From contig DEMD01000011.1 in assembly GCA_002354735.1 (NCBI GenBank), positions 62,001 to 126,000 on the forward strand: a stretch of DNA of 64,000 nt. The letters are read 5' to 3'. The notes under the pieces were generated by a model. It was not told the DNA's origin. It made no database searches and worked only from the letters and a program-made list of their open reading frames with translations. This DNA comes from Gammaproteobacteria bacterium UBA2679. GTDB taxonomy: Bacteria; Pseudomonadota; Gammaproteobacteria; Pseudomonadales; Oleiphilaceae. The position numbers were made by a program, and so were the translations under genes. Shown one piece after another: positions 1 to 8,950 of the stretch (its first letter is position 1; every line of letters starts with the position of its first letter).

Positions 1-1478
1 AGCAGGCTCGGGCGGAGCAGGGGTAGATGGATTCGCCGGAGTGTGTTGAGGGGACTACTGCCCAGCATGGTGGCCGCCTGATCCATCGAGGGGGTGATGC
101 GTTGCATGCCGCTCTCAATGGAGCCAATCGAAATAGTAGCGAAGCGGGTACAGTAGGCAAAGATGATCGCAAAGGTCGTGCCACTGAGCAGCAGTCCAGT
201 ACCTTCACCGGTCCATGCCTCCATGTGGGAGTCGATCCAGTTGTCAGTGGCGGCGAAGGGAATAATGACGCCGAGTGCCAACACTGCGCCAGGCATGGCA
301 TATCCGACACAGGACAGTCGCGCGAGCAGCCGATTCACTCGGCTAGGCTGGATGCGTATCGAATACGACAGCACCGTGCCGACGACTATGAGCACCAGAG
401 CGCTCATGCCGCTGAGAAAAAGCGAGTTCCCGGCGTAGCTGAAGAACCGGCTGTTCCAGGACACGTCGAAGTAGCTAATGGCGTAGTCAAGCAAAACGGC
501 GCAGGGCACGAGAAAGCCCAGCGTAATGGGCAGAAGACAGGCGAGTGTGGCGAGCCAGGCATGCCAGCCACGGAGTTTCCGCGGCTGAATCGCGCGTTGT
601 CTGTTGCTGCTTGAGTAGCGCTCGCGACTTCTACGCGAGGCTCGCTCCAGAAACATCAGTAACAGGGCAAAGCCGACCATGGTCACGGCGATCTGCGCCG
701 CACCGCTCACACTCCCCATGTTGAGCCAGGTGTCATACAGGCCAGCGGTGAGCGTCTGTACGGCAAAGTAGCTGACAGTGCCGTAGTCATTCAGGGTCTC
801 CATCAGCACCAGAGACAAACCGACAGCCAGGGCGGGTCGGCAGATCGGGAGCAGAATACGGAAGAAAATTCTAGCGGGCCCGGCTCCCAGCACTCTTGAT
901 GCGAGCATGAGGTTATCGGACTGCTCTAGCAAGGCGGTACGGCAGGTTAGGTAGACATAAGGATAAAGTACCAGGGCGAACATGATGACTGCGCCGCCGA
1001 GGCTTCTGATATGGGGAAACCAGTAATCGGCTGCCCGTTCCCAGCCGAAGAACGCCCTCAACGAGAGCTGAATAGGGCCGGCATACTGAAGGAGGTCAGT
1101 ATAGACATAGGCAATGACGTAGGCTGGCACTGCAAATGGCAGTAGCAGCGCCCAGCTGAGCCAGCGGCGCCCTGGGAAGTCGTACAGGGCGATCAGCCAG
1201 GCACTGCCAAAGCCCAGTAACGCACTGCAGATGCCGACGCCAAGCATCAATACAATCGTGTTCTGGATATATCTTGGCAGAACCGTCGACCAGAGGTGGG
1301 ACCAGATCCCATCGCTCGGGGCGATCGAAAGGTAAACGACCGCTGCAATTGGCAGCAGGGCTGCCAACGCAGTGATCAGTGCAACCAGCTGCCATCCTCG
1401 GCTATTACGCCGTTTGCGGACCGGCGCGTTGGATACGCCAGCCAGCAGTGGATGGGGCAAGGCAGCACCTGTGGTCAT
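1..1478 (-). CDS. fbpB: Ferric iron ABC transporter, two-module permease (partial, cut by window edge)
   Basis: The inner-membrane channel of an FbpABC/SfuABC-type Fe3+ importer. The frame is open from an ATG at 1478 to the left edge, giving 492 residues without the C-terminus. It is very hydrophobic and carries two copies of the permease EAA loop: LGAGPARIFFRILLP in the first half, and LGSSPLNTLRRIHLPLLRP just before the edge. Two fused permease modules are typical of this family, whose members are usually about 540 residues, so only some 50 residues are missing. Its start shares one base with the stop of the upstream binding-protein gene, which implies translational coupling. The ATPase subunit is not in the window and may lie further left or elsewhere. 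Confidence 0.85.
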   Translation of the reverse strand, partial: MTTGAALPHPLLAGVSNAPVRKRRNSRGWQLVALITALAALLPIAAVVYLSIAPSDGIWSHLWSTVLPRYIQNTIVLMLGVGICSALLGFGSAWLIALYDFPGRRWLSWALLLPFAVPAYVIAYVYTDLLQYAGPIQLSLRAFFGWERAADYWFPHIRSLGGAVIMFALVLYPYVYLTCRTALLEQSDNLMLASRVLGAGPARIFFRILLPICRPALAVGLSLVLMETLNDYGTVSYFAVQTLTAGLYDTWLNMGSVSGAAQIAVTMVGFALLLMFLERASRRSRERYSSSNRQRAIQPRKLRGWHAWLATLACLLPITLGFLVPCAVLLDYAISYFDVSWNSRFFSYAGNSLFLSGMSALVLIVVGTVLSYSIRIQPSRVNRLLARLSCVGYAMPGAVLALGVIIPFAATDNWIDSHMEAWTGEGTGLLLSGTTFAIIFAYCTRFATISIGSIESGMQRITPSMDQAATMLGSSPLNTLRRIHLPLLRPSL

Positions 1479-2530
1479 CAGCTATCGAAATCGACCTTGT
1501 CGACCAGCTTCACAGCGGCTTCGCGGTGCTTGCTAATCTCATCAAGCGGCAGCTTGTCAGCCTTGAATCCAGACCACTCCTCAAGAAGTCCGCTGCCTTC
1601 AACTGACGTGTTCACAGGAAACTCGACGTTCATATTGGCGTACATTTCCTGCGCCTCCTGGCCACTGAGGAATTCCATCAACTTGACGGCTTCAGCCTTG
1701 TTGGGAGCCGACTTCGTCAGCACCACACCGCTCACATTGACATGAGCACCGCGACCGTCCTGATTCGGGAAGATCACGTTAACCTTTTCGGCAAAGCCGC
1801 GCTGCTCGGGGTCGGCAACCATGGCGCCGTAATAGTAGCTATTGCCGATGGCAAGGTCGCAGGTTCCTTCTGCTACCGCACGGATCTGGTCGCGGTCGCC
1901 ACCTTGTGGCTTCTGCGCCAGATTTTCCTTCACGCCCTTGAGCCACTTTTCAGTCTCTGCTTCGCCGTGGTGCGCAATCATGCTGGCGATGAGGGCAATG
2001 TTGTACTGGTGCTTGCCTGAACGTGCGCAGATCTTGTTCTTCCATTCCGGCTTGGCGAGATCCTCGTAGCTGAGATCGGTGTTCTCGACGCGATCTTTCG
2101 AAGCGTAAATATTTCGGGTTCTCAGCGTAAGGCCGAACCATTCGTCATTATTGCCGCGATATTGAGCAGGAATATTCTTTTCGAGCACCTTGGAGTCAAC
2201 GGGCTGGGTGAGACCGGCATCCACGAGCTCCTGCAGGCGGGCGATATCCACTGTCAGTACCAGGTCTGCCGGAGAGTTCTTGCCTTCGCGCTTCAGTCGT
2301 TCTGCCACGCCGTCCTGCGCGAATACAATATTGGTCTTTATGCCAGTTTCCTTGGTGAACTGGTCCAGCATTGGCTGAATCAGAAAGGGCTGGCGATAAG
2401 AGTAGATGTTGACTTCATCGGCAGCAAATGCGGGCGAAATGATACCAGCGGCAAGGGTCACCGAGGCCAGGGTTCTGGTGATCAGGCTGCTGGCTGACAG
2501 CGTTCGCGACTGAGTGGTTTGTCGGGTCAT
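1478..2530 (-). CDS. fbpA: Ferric iron ABC transporter, periplasmic Fe3+-binding protein
   Basis: Periplasmic receptor that passes Fe3+ to the FbpB-type permease encoded immediately downstream. The 350-residue product starts with a signal peptide of about 36 residues ending ISPAFA. The mature part begins ADEVNIYSYRQPFLIQPML, the usual opening of FbpA/FutA-like class II binding proteins. The tyrosine cluster NSYYYGAM near residue 230 matches the adjacent tyrosines that bind iron in this family. The ATG at 2530 has an AAGGA-like ribosome site 8-10 bases upstream. A Fur-like box lies about 95 bases upstream, so iron repression is likely. A related anion or thiamine binding protein is less likely because of the tyrosines and the Fur box. 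Confidence 0.88.
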   Translation of the reverse strand: MTRQTTQSRTLSASSLITRTLASVTLAAGIISPAFAADEVNIYSYRQPFLIQPMLDQFTKETGIKTNIVFAQDGVAERLKREGKNSPADLVLTVDIARLQELVDAGLTQPVDSKVLEKNIPAQYRGNNDEWFGLTLRTRNIYASKDRVENTDLSYEDLAKPEWKNKICARSGKHQYNIALIASMIAHHGEAETEKWLKGVKENLAQKPQGGDRDQIRAVAEGTCDLAIGNSYYYGAMVADPEQRGFAEKVNVIFPNQDGRGAHVNVSGVVLTKSAPNKAEAVKLMEFLSGQEAQEMYANMNVEFPVNTSVEGSGLLEEWSGFKADKLPLDEISKHREAAVKLVDKVDFDS

Positions 2531-2622
2531 GGAGGATCCTTACGTTACGTCAGATAAGAATTCGTGCTCATTGCAGCCTTTCTTCAGCTCGCATGATCGC
2601 ACACTAGAAAAGAGGCTTGAAG

Positions 2623-2641
2623 AATAATGCAAACCATTCTC
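2623..2641. promoter_or_regulatory. Candidate Fur box upstream of the iron transporter
   Basis: The sequence AATAATGCAAACCATTCTC matches the 19-base Fur consensus GATAATGATAATCATTATC at 14 positions by direct alignment. It lies in the gap between the divergent genes starting at 2530 (minus) and about 2756 (plus), 93 bases before the binding-protein start. Iron repression of the transporter is the natural reading. Control of the plus-strand lipoprotein is possible but not shown. Confidence 0.6.
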
Positions 2642-2755
2642 ATTCACAACCGAAATCATACGCACTGAAGCTTTGACACCCGGATTCCGGCTCACGCAGC
2701 TCGGTCAGGCTGGTATACTGTCGATGACGTTCGCAAATGACGATGAGTGGTATTG

Positions 2756-3430
2756 ATGTATCTGATGAACTCCATAAAAGATCTGTGCAAGCCTGTTCGA
2801 GGCTCGAAACGGCAAGTGCTGGCTGTATTCACGACTGTGCTCCTCGTTTCTGGCTGCACGACGACAGAAACGCATTACAGTCGCTTCCGTGCGCTTGATA
2901 GCAGCGGGGAGCCCCGCGACTTCGTGCTCTACTGGAACAGTGAGCTGCCGAAAAGCTGGTACGGCGGACTGCCCATTGTCACGCCGGTGCGGATCAAGAC
3001 GCAGTGCAGCGATGAGGTCATCGAGTTTCACAACCGTGAGCGTTGCGGTGCCGCAGACACAAGAACGCCGAATGGTCTCGCAGCCGGCTGGTGCGGCGAT
3101 ACCGATAAGTTTCTGACCTCGGCTGGTCGGGAAATCAAGGGTGACGATGCGCTTTGTGGCTGGATTACCGGCCCGGCAATCGATGGGCAGGGCAATGCGG
3201 ACTCTACTGCCGAGCTGGGGCGTGAAGTGCTGGTGACCATCGCGTGCTATCCCACGAGCTCCGTGGAGGCGCAAAAACAGGCGAGCAAGGATAAGCCAGG
3301 GGAAAGAAAGGCAGGTGCCATTCTGCGTGCCTCGGCAGTGCCGTATCGCCTGACCGTACGTTCTGCGCCGGCCGACAGTCTTTCTGACCGAGTCCCGGAG
3401 CTGAGTGAAAAAGCCTGCAGCGGAGACTGA
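2756..3430 (+). CDS. Cysteine-rich lipoprotein of unknown function
   Basis: I do not recognise a family. The 224-residue product has a basic N-terminus and a hydrophobic stretch ending in a lipobox (LLVSGC, lipidated Cys about residue 34), so it should be anchored in the inner or outer membrane. The mature part holds six further cysteines (in TQCSD, ERCGA, GWCGD, LCGW, IACYP and KACSG), enough for up to three disulfides in the periplasm. The start is uncertain. GTG 2747, ATG 2756 and ATG 2765 share the frame; 2756 is chosen because GAGTGG lies about six bases before it. It is divergent from the iron transporter and may share its control region, but nothing in the protein points to iron. Confidence 0.6.
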   Translation: MYLMNSIKDLCKPVRGSKRQVLAVFTTVLLVSGCTTTETHYSRFRALDSSGEPRDFVLYWNSELPKSWYGGLPIVTPVRIKTQCSDEVIEFHNRERCGAADTRTPNGLAAGWCGDTDKFLTSAGREIKGDDALCGWITGPAIDGQGNADSTAELGREVLVTIACYPTSSVEAQKQASKDKPGERKAGAILRASAVPYRLTVRSAPADSLSDRVPELSEKACSGD

Positions 3431-3444
3431 AGTCTCCGTTGTTT
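3421..3444 (+). terminator. Hairpin terminator overlapping the lipoprotein stop codon
   Basis: CGGAGAC and GTCTCCG pair as a 7-bp stem around a TGAA loop, followed by TTGTTT. The TGA stop codon of the upstream gene sits in the loop. The short T tract makes it a modest intrinsic terminator. It separates this gene from the convergent lipoprotein gene that ends at 3452. Confidence 0.5.
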
Positions 3445-3451
3445 CCGGTCC

Positions 3452-4663
3452 TTACTTGATAATGATACGGAAGTTCTTCAGGTACCAGCGATAGTCGTTT
3501 GCGAGCTTGACGTTAACGGCTATCGATGCTTCGCCGGGCGCGGTGCCAGGCTCCAGGAAGAATTCAAAGCTCGAGCTTTCCGGTGAGACCGAATGAACCA
3601 CAACGGGTGTATCCTCGATGGCCAGCTCCTCGGGGTCAACACAGACTTCGGGCTCCGGTGCGTCGGGATCTTCTTCCTCTTCCTCATCTACGGGAGGCGG
3701 AATGGTACCTGGTGTGCCGATGCCGGTCACTGGATCGCAGATTGGCAGTCCACCGTAGGGCACGACCTGTAATTGTGCGACCGGGTGCTCTTCAAGATTG
3801 ACCAGGCGAATATTTACTCGCCAGATACTGGTGTCGCCTGCAGGTATTGTCAGCACTTCCGGGATGAGGAATATACCTGAGCCCATGGCAAAGTAGGCTT
3901 CTTCGGTTTCTTTCGATACGAAGCCTGCCGCGCTGTTGCCGCCAGACAGGCCTCTGCTGACGCTATCGTTGCAGTTACGGTCCTGTGGAAAACAGATGTC
4001 ATTGAAGAGCGCAGTCTCTGGCGACAGATTGACCGGCGGCGGCGCGTCTTCATCGTTGTTCAGTATCGATGAGCCAAAGGTGTTCGGGTCTACATCGAAG
4101 TTCACCAGGGGCGCGAAGGGGGAATCGATGATCTGCTGGCGCGTGTTGTCACCGAGCTGGATGCCATCGTCGTTGTCCTGGTCATCATCGAGTGCGGAGA
4201 GGAAACCGGCCTTGTTGCCAACCTGACGATCGTTGGCCGCGATATCGCGTTCGAGCTGGCCATAGGTGGTGATGCCCTTGACGGTGGTGCCGGTATTCAG
4301 CCGGGACTGCAGCTCAGGCTGGAAGTCTGGTGGCGTGATATAGCGCTTGGCCTGGATGTTCTCCGCAATGAGGATCGGTCCGATGGAGAAGGTGACGCGC
4401 TCACCCGGATAGTACAGATAACGTCCTCGGGCACCAGTGACGCCGCGCTGGGTCTCGGTCTGATAATCCACGCCAGACATGCCCCGGCCCATGAAAAATC
4501 CGACCGAGGGCTCGTCACTGCCGGAGTTACCGTCGCTGCACGCACTGCTGAGCAGGCTGCCAAGCACCATGAGTAACAGCGCAAGACTTCTGCCTGAAGA
4601 CCGGAGAAATTCTGCCGACGGGATGACACCTGCACCGGATCGTACTTTTAAATTAGCCTGCAT
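3452..4663 (-). CDS. Uncharacterised acidic surface or periplasmic lipoprotein
   Basis: A 403-residue protein with a lipoprotein signal (hydrophobic run, then LLSSACSDG, lipidated Cys near residue 42). After the Cys comes a segment of the type found at the start of modules in some marine bacterial lipoproteins: GVDYQTETQRGVTGARGRY followed by YYPGERVTFSIG. The middle is rich in Asp and Asn (DDDQDNDDG). Near residue 320 there is a Pro/Glu/Asp linker containing VDEEEEEDPD. The C-terminal roughly 70 residues look like a beta-sandwich strand set ending in FRIIIK. I know no biochemical role for it. It is divergent from the ABC exporter genes and convergent with the smaller lipoprotein gene. ATG 4663 has no strong ribosome site. 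Confidence 0.65.
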   Translation of the reverse strand: MQANLKVRSGAGVIPSAEFLRSSGRSLALLLMVLGSLLSSACSDGNSGSDEPSVGFFMGRGMSGVDYQTETQRGVTGARGRYLYYPGERVTFSIGPILIAENIQAKRYITPPDFQPELQSRLNTGTTVKGITTYGQLERDIAANDRQVGNKAGFLSALDDDQDNDDGIQLGDNTRQQIIDSPFAPLVNFDVDPNTFGSSILNNDEDAPPPVNLSPETALFNDICFPQDRNCNDSVSRGLSGGNSAAGFVSKETEEAYFAMGSGIFLIPEVLTIPAGDTSIWRVNIRLVNLEEHPVAQLQVVPYGGLPICDPVTGIGTPGTIPPPVDEEEEEDPDAPEPEVCVDPEELAIEDTPVVVHSVSPESSSFEFFLEPGTAPGEASIAVNVKLANDYRWYLKNFRIIIK

Positions 4664-4767
4664 TCAGAAAGGTCACTTGTCTGAGTTGGAAAAGGCCCCA
4701 TTATAGGCGGGGGATCGTGCAGGTATAGTGACGCAGATTACATCTTCAGGACACAGTGACATGAACC

Positions 4768-5802
4768 ATGATTGACGAAAAACACCCCTCGGGACCGCAG
4801 GCAGCGGTCTCACTGGCGCAAGGGTCAGGCCCGGTCGCATCAGATACCGCTTGGCAGTCAGCCACCGATGCGTCAGCAACAGAGCCCAGCGCCTTATCGA
4901 TTCGCGGTCTGACCAAGGTCTATGACAACGGGTTCAGGGCGCTCGAGCACATCAACCTGGAAGTTCGTCAGGGCGACTTCTTCGGCCTGCTTGGGCCCAA
5001 TGGCGCTGGCAAATCGACCACACTCGGCATCGTTTCAAGTCTGGTGAACAAGAGTGAGGGCGAAGTCAGGATTTTCGGTCACGATATCAGCACCGATCTT
5101 GAACAGGCCAAGCGCTACCTTGGCGTGGTTCCGCAGGAATTCAACTTCAACATGTTCGAGAAAGTCGAAGATGTGTTGATCACGCAGGCTGGCTATTATG
5201 GTATTCGGGCTAATGAGGCGCGTGATGCGGTCGAATACTACCTCAAGGCCCTCGGTCTTTGGGACAAGCGTCGTGAGCAATCGCGTATGCTGTCCGGCGG
5301 CATGAAGCGGCGATTGATGATCGCACGTGCGCTGGTTCACGATCCGAGGCTGCTGATCCTCGACGAACCGACTGCTGGTGTCGATATCGAACTGCGGCGT
5401 TCAATGTGGGCCTTCCTCACCAAGGTCAATAACGATGGCAAGACCATCATTCTGACGACGCATTACCTCGAGGAGGCAGAGGCGCTCTGTCGCAATATTG
5501 CCATCATCGACAAGGGTGAGATTCTGCAGAACGCGAGCACGCACGAACTGCTCGGGCAATTGACGCAGACAACCTTCGTGCTCGATGTCGCGACTGCGGT
5601 GACAAGTCTGCCGGTGCTGCCAAATTATCCAATGAGGCTTACCACCGAAGGCAATATCGAGGTTGACGTCAACCGTGACCAGAACCTCAACGAGTTGTTT
5701 ACGCAGCTGACGAAGGCCGGTATTCACGTCCGTAGCATGCGCACCAAGACCAACCGGCTGGAGGAACTGTTCGTTCGTCTGGTGAATGAAGGCAAGAACT
5801 GA
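4768..5802 (+). CDS. ABC transporter ATP-binding protein (ABC-2 exporter, CcmA/YadG type)
   Basis: ATPase subunit of a two-gene exporter with the permease that follows. The 344-residue protein has a 40-residue N-terminal tail. The nucleotide-binding domain follows, with Walker A GPNGAGKST, signature LSGGM, Walker B LLILDEPTAG and the switch histidine in LTTHYLEEAE. A C-terminal extension of about 100 residues matches the form of DrrA/YadG-type ATPases. The stop overlaps the permease ATG by one base, so the two are coupled. The substrate cannot be read from the sequence; drugs, lipids and polysaccharides are all handled by relatives. ATG 4768 is the first in-frame start but lacks a strong ribosome site, and a later start before residue 40 is possible. 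Confidence 0.9.
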   Translation: MIDEKHPSGPQAAVSLAQGSGPVASDTAWQSATDASATEPSALSIRGLTKVYDNGFRALEHINLEVRQGDFFGLLGPNGAGKSTTLGIVSSLVNKSEGEVRIFGHDISTDLEQAKRYLGVVPQEFNFNMFEKVEDVLITQAGYYGIRANEARDAVEYYLKALGLWDKRREQSRMLSGGMKRRLMIARALVHDPRLLILDEPTAGVDIELRRSMWAFLTKVNNDGKTIILTTHYLEEAEALCRNIAIIDKGEILQNASTHELLGQLTQTTFVLDVATAVTSLPVLPNYPMRLTTEGNIEVDVNRDQNLNELFTQLTKAGIHVRSMRTKTNRLEELFVRLVNEGKN

Positions 5803-6578
5803 TGAAACAGAATAATAGCTATCGCGTGGCCTTTACCACCATCGTGGTCAAGGAGATCCGCCGCTTCACACGCATCTGGGCGCAGACGCTGTTACCGCCT
5901 GCTATCACGATGTCGCTGTACTTCGTTATCTTTGGCAATCTCATTGGACCGCGTATCGGCGACATGGACGGATATGACTATATGACGTTCATCGTGCCGG
6001 GACTGATCATGATGTCGGTCATCACCAACTCGTACTCCAATGTGGTGTCGTCGTTCTTCAGCATGAAGTTCCAGCACAGTATCGAAGAGCTGTTGGTGTC
6101 GCCTGTTCCGAATTACGTCATTCTGCTCGGCTTTATCGTCGGTGGTGCCGTGAGGGGCTTGCTTGTCGGTATCATTGTGACAATTCTTTCGATGTTCTTC
6201 ACCGATCTGCAGGTGCACAATTTTTTCATCGTGATATCGGTGGTCATACTCACCGCGATACTGTTTTCGCTGGGCGGTTTTATCAATGCCGTGTTCGCAC
6301 GCAGCTTTGACGACATCTCGATTGTGCCGACTTTCGTCCTGACGCCGCTGACCTATCTTGGCGGCGTGTTCTACTCGATCTCTCTGCTGCCCGGGTTCTG
6401 GCAGAACGTGTCGATGGCCAATCCGATTCTCTACATGGTGAATGCCTTCCGCTATGGTCTGCTGGGCACGAGTGATATTAATGTTTGGGCGGCCTACGCC
6501 ATGATTCTGCTGTTCATAGTGGTACTGTTTACCTATTCGCTGTCGCTGCTCAATCGCGGCGTGGGGATTCGGCAATGA
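5802..6578 (+). CDS. ABC-2 type exporter permease (YadH type)
   Basis: A membrane protein of 258 residues with six predicted hydrophobic segments. The ABC-2 family signature region near the fifth helix is present (TFVLTPLTYLGGVFYSISLL followed by PGFWQN). It forms the channel for the ATPase encoded immediately upstream, with which it shares an ATGA overlap. Its own stop overlaps the start of queF in the same ATGA manner, so the three genes should be one transcript. E. coli YadG/YadH is the closest familiar pair by architecture. There is no evidence for the transported molecule. Confidence 0.9.
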   Translation: MKQNNSYRVAFTTIVVKEIRRFTRIWAQTLLPPAITMSLYFVIFGNLIGPRIGDMDGYDYMTFIVPGLIMMSVITNSYSNVVSSFFSMKFQHSIEELLVSPVPNYVILLGFIVGGAVRGLLVGIIVTILSMFFTDLQVHNFFIVISVVILTAILFSLGGFINAVFARSFDDISIVPTFVLTPLTYLGGVFYSISLLPGFWQNVSMANPILYMVNAFRYGLLGTSDINVWAAYAMILLFIVVLFTYSLSLLNRGVGIRQ

Positions 6579-7504
6579 GCCAGGACAAGCTGACGCACGG
6601 CTCGCTACTCGGCCGTGATACAAGCTATCCGGACAGTTACGCACCAGGTCTGCTCGAAGCCTTGCCCCGACGCCGACCACTTGCCGGAGCCCCCTTTGGT
6701 GAAGACATCTGGAACCAGTATGAACTGTCCTGGCTTGACGATGCGGGCTATCCCCGGGTAGGTGTTCTGGAGTGCAGATTGCCCTGCAGCAGTCCAAACC
6801 TGATCGAATCGAAGTCGATGAAGCTATATTTCAACTCGCTGAACCAGACGCGTTTCACTTCGTCGGAAATGCTGCTGGCACGCGTGCGGCGGGATCTTTC
6901 GGGCTGTGCCGGTGCTGAATGGCAGCTCGCGCTCACACACCCGCTGCCGCTCACTCAGGCGGCCGCCGTCTGTGCGGAAGCTGAGCCGGGCGATGCAGGA
7001 TTCGCTGTCAGTGTAGGCGAGCGGCAGTGGTCCGAGGCGGTGCTGATCGACGAACTCACGCAGGCGCAGGCATTGCCCGGCCCACAACTGCCTGCACCAG
7101 AGGCAGAGCGACGATCGCTGCTTCGCCTGGCAGACAAACGCGCAGTAGACGCATCATCCGAAGAGGTGCTGGTTTCGCATTTGCTGAAAACGAACTGTCC
7201 GGTTACGGGGCAGCCAGACTGGGCAAGTGTGCTGATCTGGACTGGGTCGGCGGAGCAGGGACTCGATTCGGGGCATCGAGTAGATCGCCAGTCGCTGCTG
7301 GACTATCTGGTCAGCTACCGACAGCACTCAGGTTTTCACGAGCAGTGTGTGGAGGAGATCTTCAGCGATCTGGCAGCCCTGCTAGGCGACGATCGAGGAT
7401 TGCTTGTATACGCCCGCTATACCCGCCGTGGCGGTATTGATATCAACCCCTGGCGTAGCAACGTGCCCGCCCAGGTGGCCAATACCAGGCTGGTCCGGCA
7501 ATAG
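6575..7504 (+). CDS. queF: NADPH-dependent 7-cyano-7-deazaguanine reductase
   Basis: Reduces preQ0 to preQ1 in queuosine biosynthesis, in the cytoplasm. The 309-residue length marks the long, two-domain (YqcD/E. coli-like) type. The first domain contains SPNLIESKSMKLYFNSLNQT. The second contains TNCPVTGQPDW, whose Cys (residue 208) is the expected covalent catalytic residue, and FHEQCVEEI, whose Glu binds the substrate ring. The start is ATG 6575, overlapping the permease stop. The frame continues upstream into the permease gene, but the homology begins here. The product preQ1 feeds Tgt and QueA, encoded at 45931-48185. The linkage to an ABC-2 exporter is probably only transcriptional. Confidence 0.95.
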   Translation: MSQDKLTHGSLLGRDTSYPDSYAPGLLEALPRRRPLAGAPFGEDIWNQYELSWLDDAGYPRVGVLECRLPCSSPNLIESKSMKLYFNSLNQTRFTSSEMLLARVRRDLSGCAGAEWQLALTHPLPLTQAAAVCAEAEPGDAGFAVSVGERQWSEAVLIDELTQAQALPGPQLPAPEAERRSLLRLADKRAVDASSEEVLVSHLLKTNCPVTGQPDWASVLIWTGSAEQGLDSGHRVDRQSLLDYLVSYRQHSGFHEQCVEEIFSDLAALLGDDRGLLVYARYTRRGGIDINPWRSNVPAQVANTRLVRQ

Positions 7505-7519
7505 TGCCAGCACGCGGCG

Positions 7520-8947
7520 TCAGGTGACGTCGCGAAGCTTTTCCAGCGCCTTTTCGAGCGACTGCTGAATACGCTGACGATCGTCTTCGCCGATTTTGCT
7601 CGAGTCCATATACATGGCGAAACCCTCGGCTTCCTGCTCAAGGAAGCTCTGGTTGCGGCCCATGTCGCGTCTGAAGTCGACCACTGAATAGATCGGAACA
7701 GGCTTGTTAAAGCCTTTCACTACGATTTCGCCTTTGTCGCGGCACAGGATCATGTCTTTGATCAACGAGAAGGTTTCGAAGCCCACCAGAATTTCGCCTG
7801 GCTCAGCCAAGGATTCCAGCCGACTGGCCAGGTTTACTTCCTTGCCGATGATGGTGTAGTCCATACGGTTTTCGGAGCCGAAGTTGCCCACTGTACAGAA
7901 TCCGGTGCTCACACCCATTCGCACTTCAAGCGGTGCCCGAACACCGGTGCTGCGCCATTTCTGCCGCAGGACCTTCATGCGCTTGCGCATTTCGATGGCC
8001 ATGGAGACACAGGCCAGGCTGTCTTCCTTCGAGCCGCGGCTGGTTGGATCGCCAAAGAAAATCATGATGCTGTCGCCGACGAATTTGTCGATTGTCCCGC
8101 CAAATTTTAATGCAATCTGCGCCATCTCATTGAAGTAGGTGTTCAGCAGATCGGTCAGGCTTTCCGCCTGTATTTCCTCGGACAGTTCGGTAAAGCCCTT
8201 GATGTCGGAGAAGAAGACCGTGAGCTTCTTGCGTTGTGTTTCCAGTTTCACATCGCGCTCGCCGGTAAAGATCGACTGCCATACCTGAGGCGACAGGTAT
8301 TTCGCCAGCTTGTGTGACAGGGCGATCGACTGCTCGCGTTGCATCTGGATTTCGGTTTTGGCCAGCATCAGTGCCCTGGATTGCAGGTGGATGTAGTGCG
8401 CCGATATACACACGAAAAGAGCGGCAAACAGAATGCTGGCAAGCGTGAGCAGTGGCGGAGTCATCGGCGCCAATGACAGGCCCAGTGTGAGGGAAGAGAC
8501 CGTAAGGCCGGCCAGCAGCGCAAGGTTGCCGACGAAGAATGCCGTAAGCCCACCGACGATGATGAGGCTGAAATAGACCATGATCAGAATGGCGAGCGAG
8601 GGCGTCACGCTGAACTGCAGGAGATTGAGAATGAAGCCAGTCAGCAGACAATCGAAATACAGCACGCGCTGGCGAATAGAGAGGTTGCCGTGAACGTGCC
8701 AGTATCGCATGCCAAAATACAGTAGATGCGGCCACAGCATTGCCACGGGCACCAGCCAGACAAGGCGCTTGTCGAAATGCTCAAGCACGATGCCGCTTAC
8801 GATGATGCCGACGAAGAGCATATAGCCGAGTATGCGGGCGCTATAGTCGGGCATGGGCGGTGAGACGTTACCCATGGTGCCCGGCAATTTGCGCGGCGGC
8901 ACAGTCTGTCCGCTACGACCCTTCTTGAGTACAGCCATCTGATTCAT
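7520..8947 (-). CDS. cyaB: Membrane-bound class III adenylate cyclase with MASE2-type sensor
   Basis: Makes cAMP from ATP. The 475-residue protein has an N-terminal hydrophobic block (residues about 36-185, six helices) that resembles the MASE2 sensor domain. It includes a WPHLLYF segment. A linker follows, then a class III cyclase domain from about 240 to 430. Metal-binding aspartates are in FFSDIKGFT (Asp248) and VGDSIMIFF (Asp292), and the later core has RMGVSTGFCTVGNFGSENR. Domain order and length match Pseudomonas CyaB, which controls virulence and surface behaviour through Vfr; the role here is inferred. It follows the DUF962 gene after three bases, so the two form an operon. Confidence 0.85.
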   Translation of the reverse strand: MNQMAVLKKGRSGQTVPPRKLPGTMGNVSPPMPDYSARILGYMLFVGIIVSGIVLEHFDKRLVWLVPVAMLWPHLLYFGMRYWHVHGNLSIRQRVLYFDCLLTGFILNLLQFSVTPSLAILIMVYFSLIIVGGLTAFFVGNLALLAGLTVSSLTLGLSLAPMTPPLLTLASILFAALFVCISAHYIHLQSRALMLAKTEIQMQREQSIALSHKLAKYLSPQVWQSIFTGERDVKLETQRKKLTVFFSDIKGFTELSEEIQAESLTDLLNTYFNEMAQIALKFGGTIDKFVGDSIMIFFGDPTSRGSKEDSLACVSMAIEMRKRMKVLRQKWRSTGVRAPLEVRMGVSTGFCTVGNFGSENRMDYTIIGKEVNLASRLESLAEPGEILVGFETFSLIKDMILCRDKGEIVVKGFNKPVPIYSVVDFRRDMGRNQSFLEQEAEGFAMYMDSSKIGEDDRQRIQQSLEKALEKLRDVT

Positions 8948-8950
8948 GCG

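Noticed and set aside
27..614. Open frame of 195 codons on the plus strand
   Set aside because: Antisense to the iron permease, with low-complexity Ala/Arg/Glu-rich translation and no family pattern. The minus frame has clear ABC permease motifs.
2673..2719. TTGACA and TATACT as a promoter for the small lipoprotein
   Set aside because: The two hexamers are 35 bases apart, far from the needed 16-18, so they do not form one promoter.
5892..6797. Open frame of 301 codons on the minus strand
   Set aside because: Antisense to the ABC-2 permease and queF. Its translation is His/Arg/Gln-rich, typical of shadow frames.
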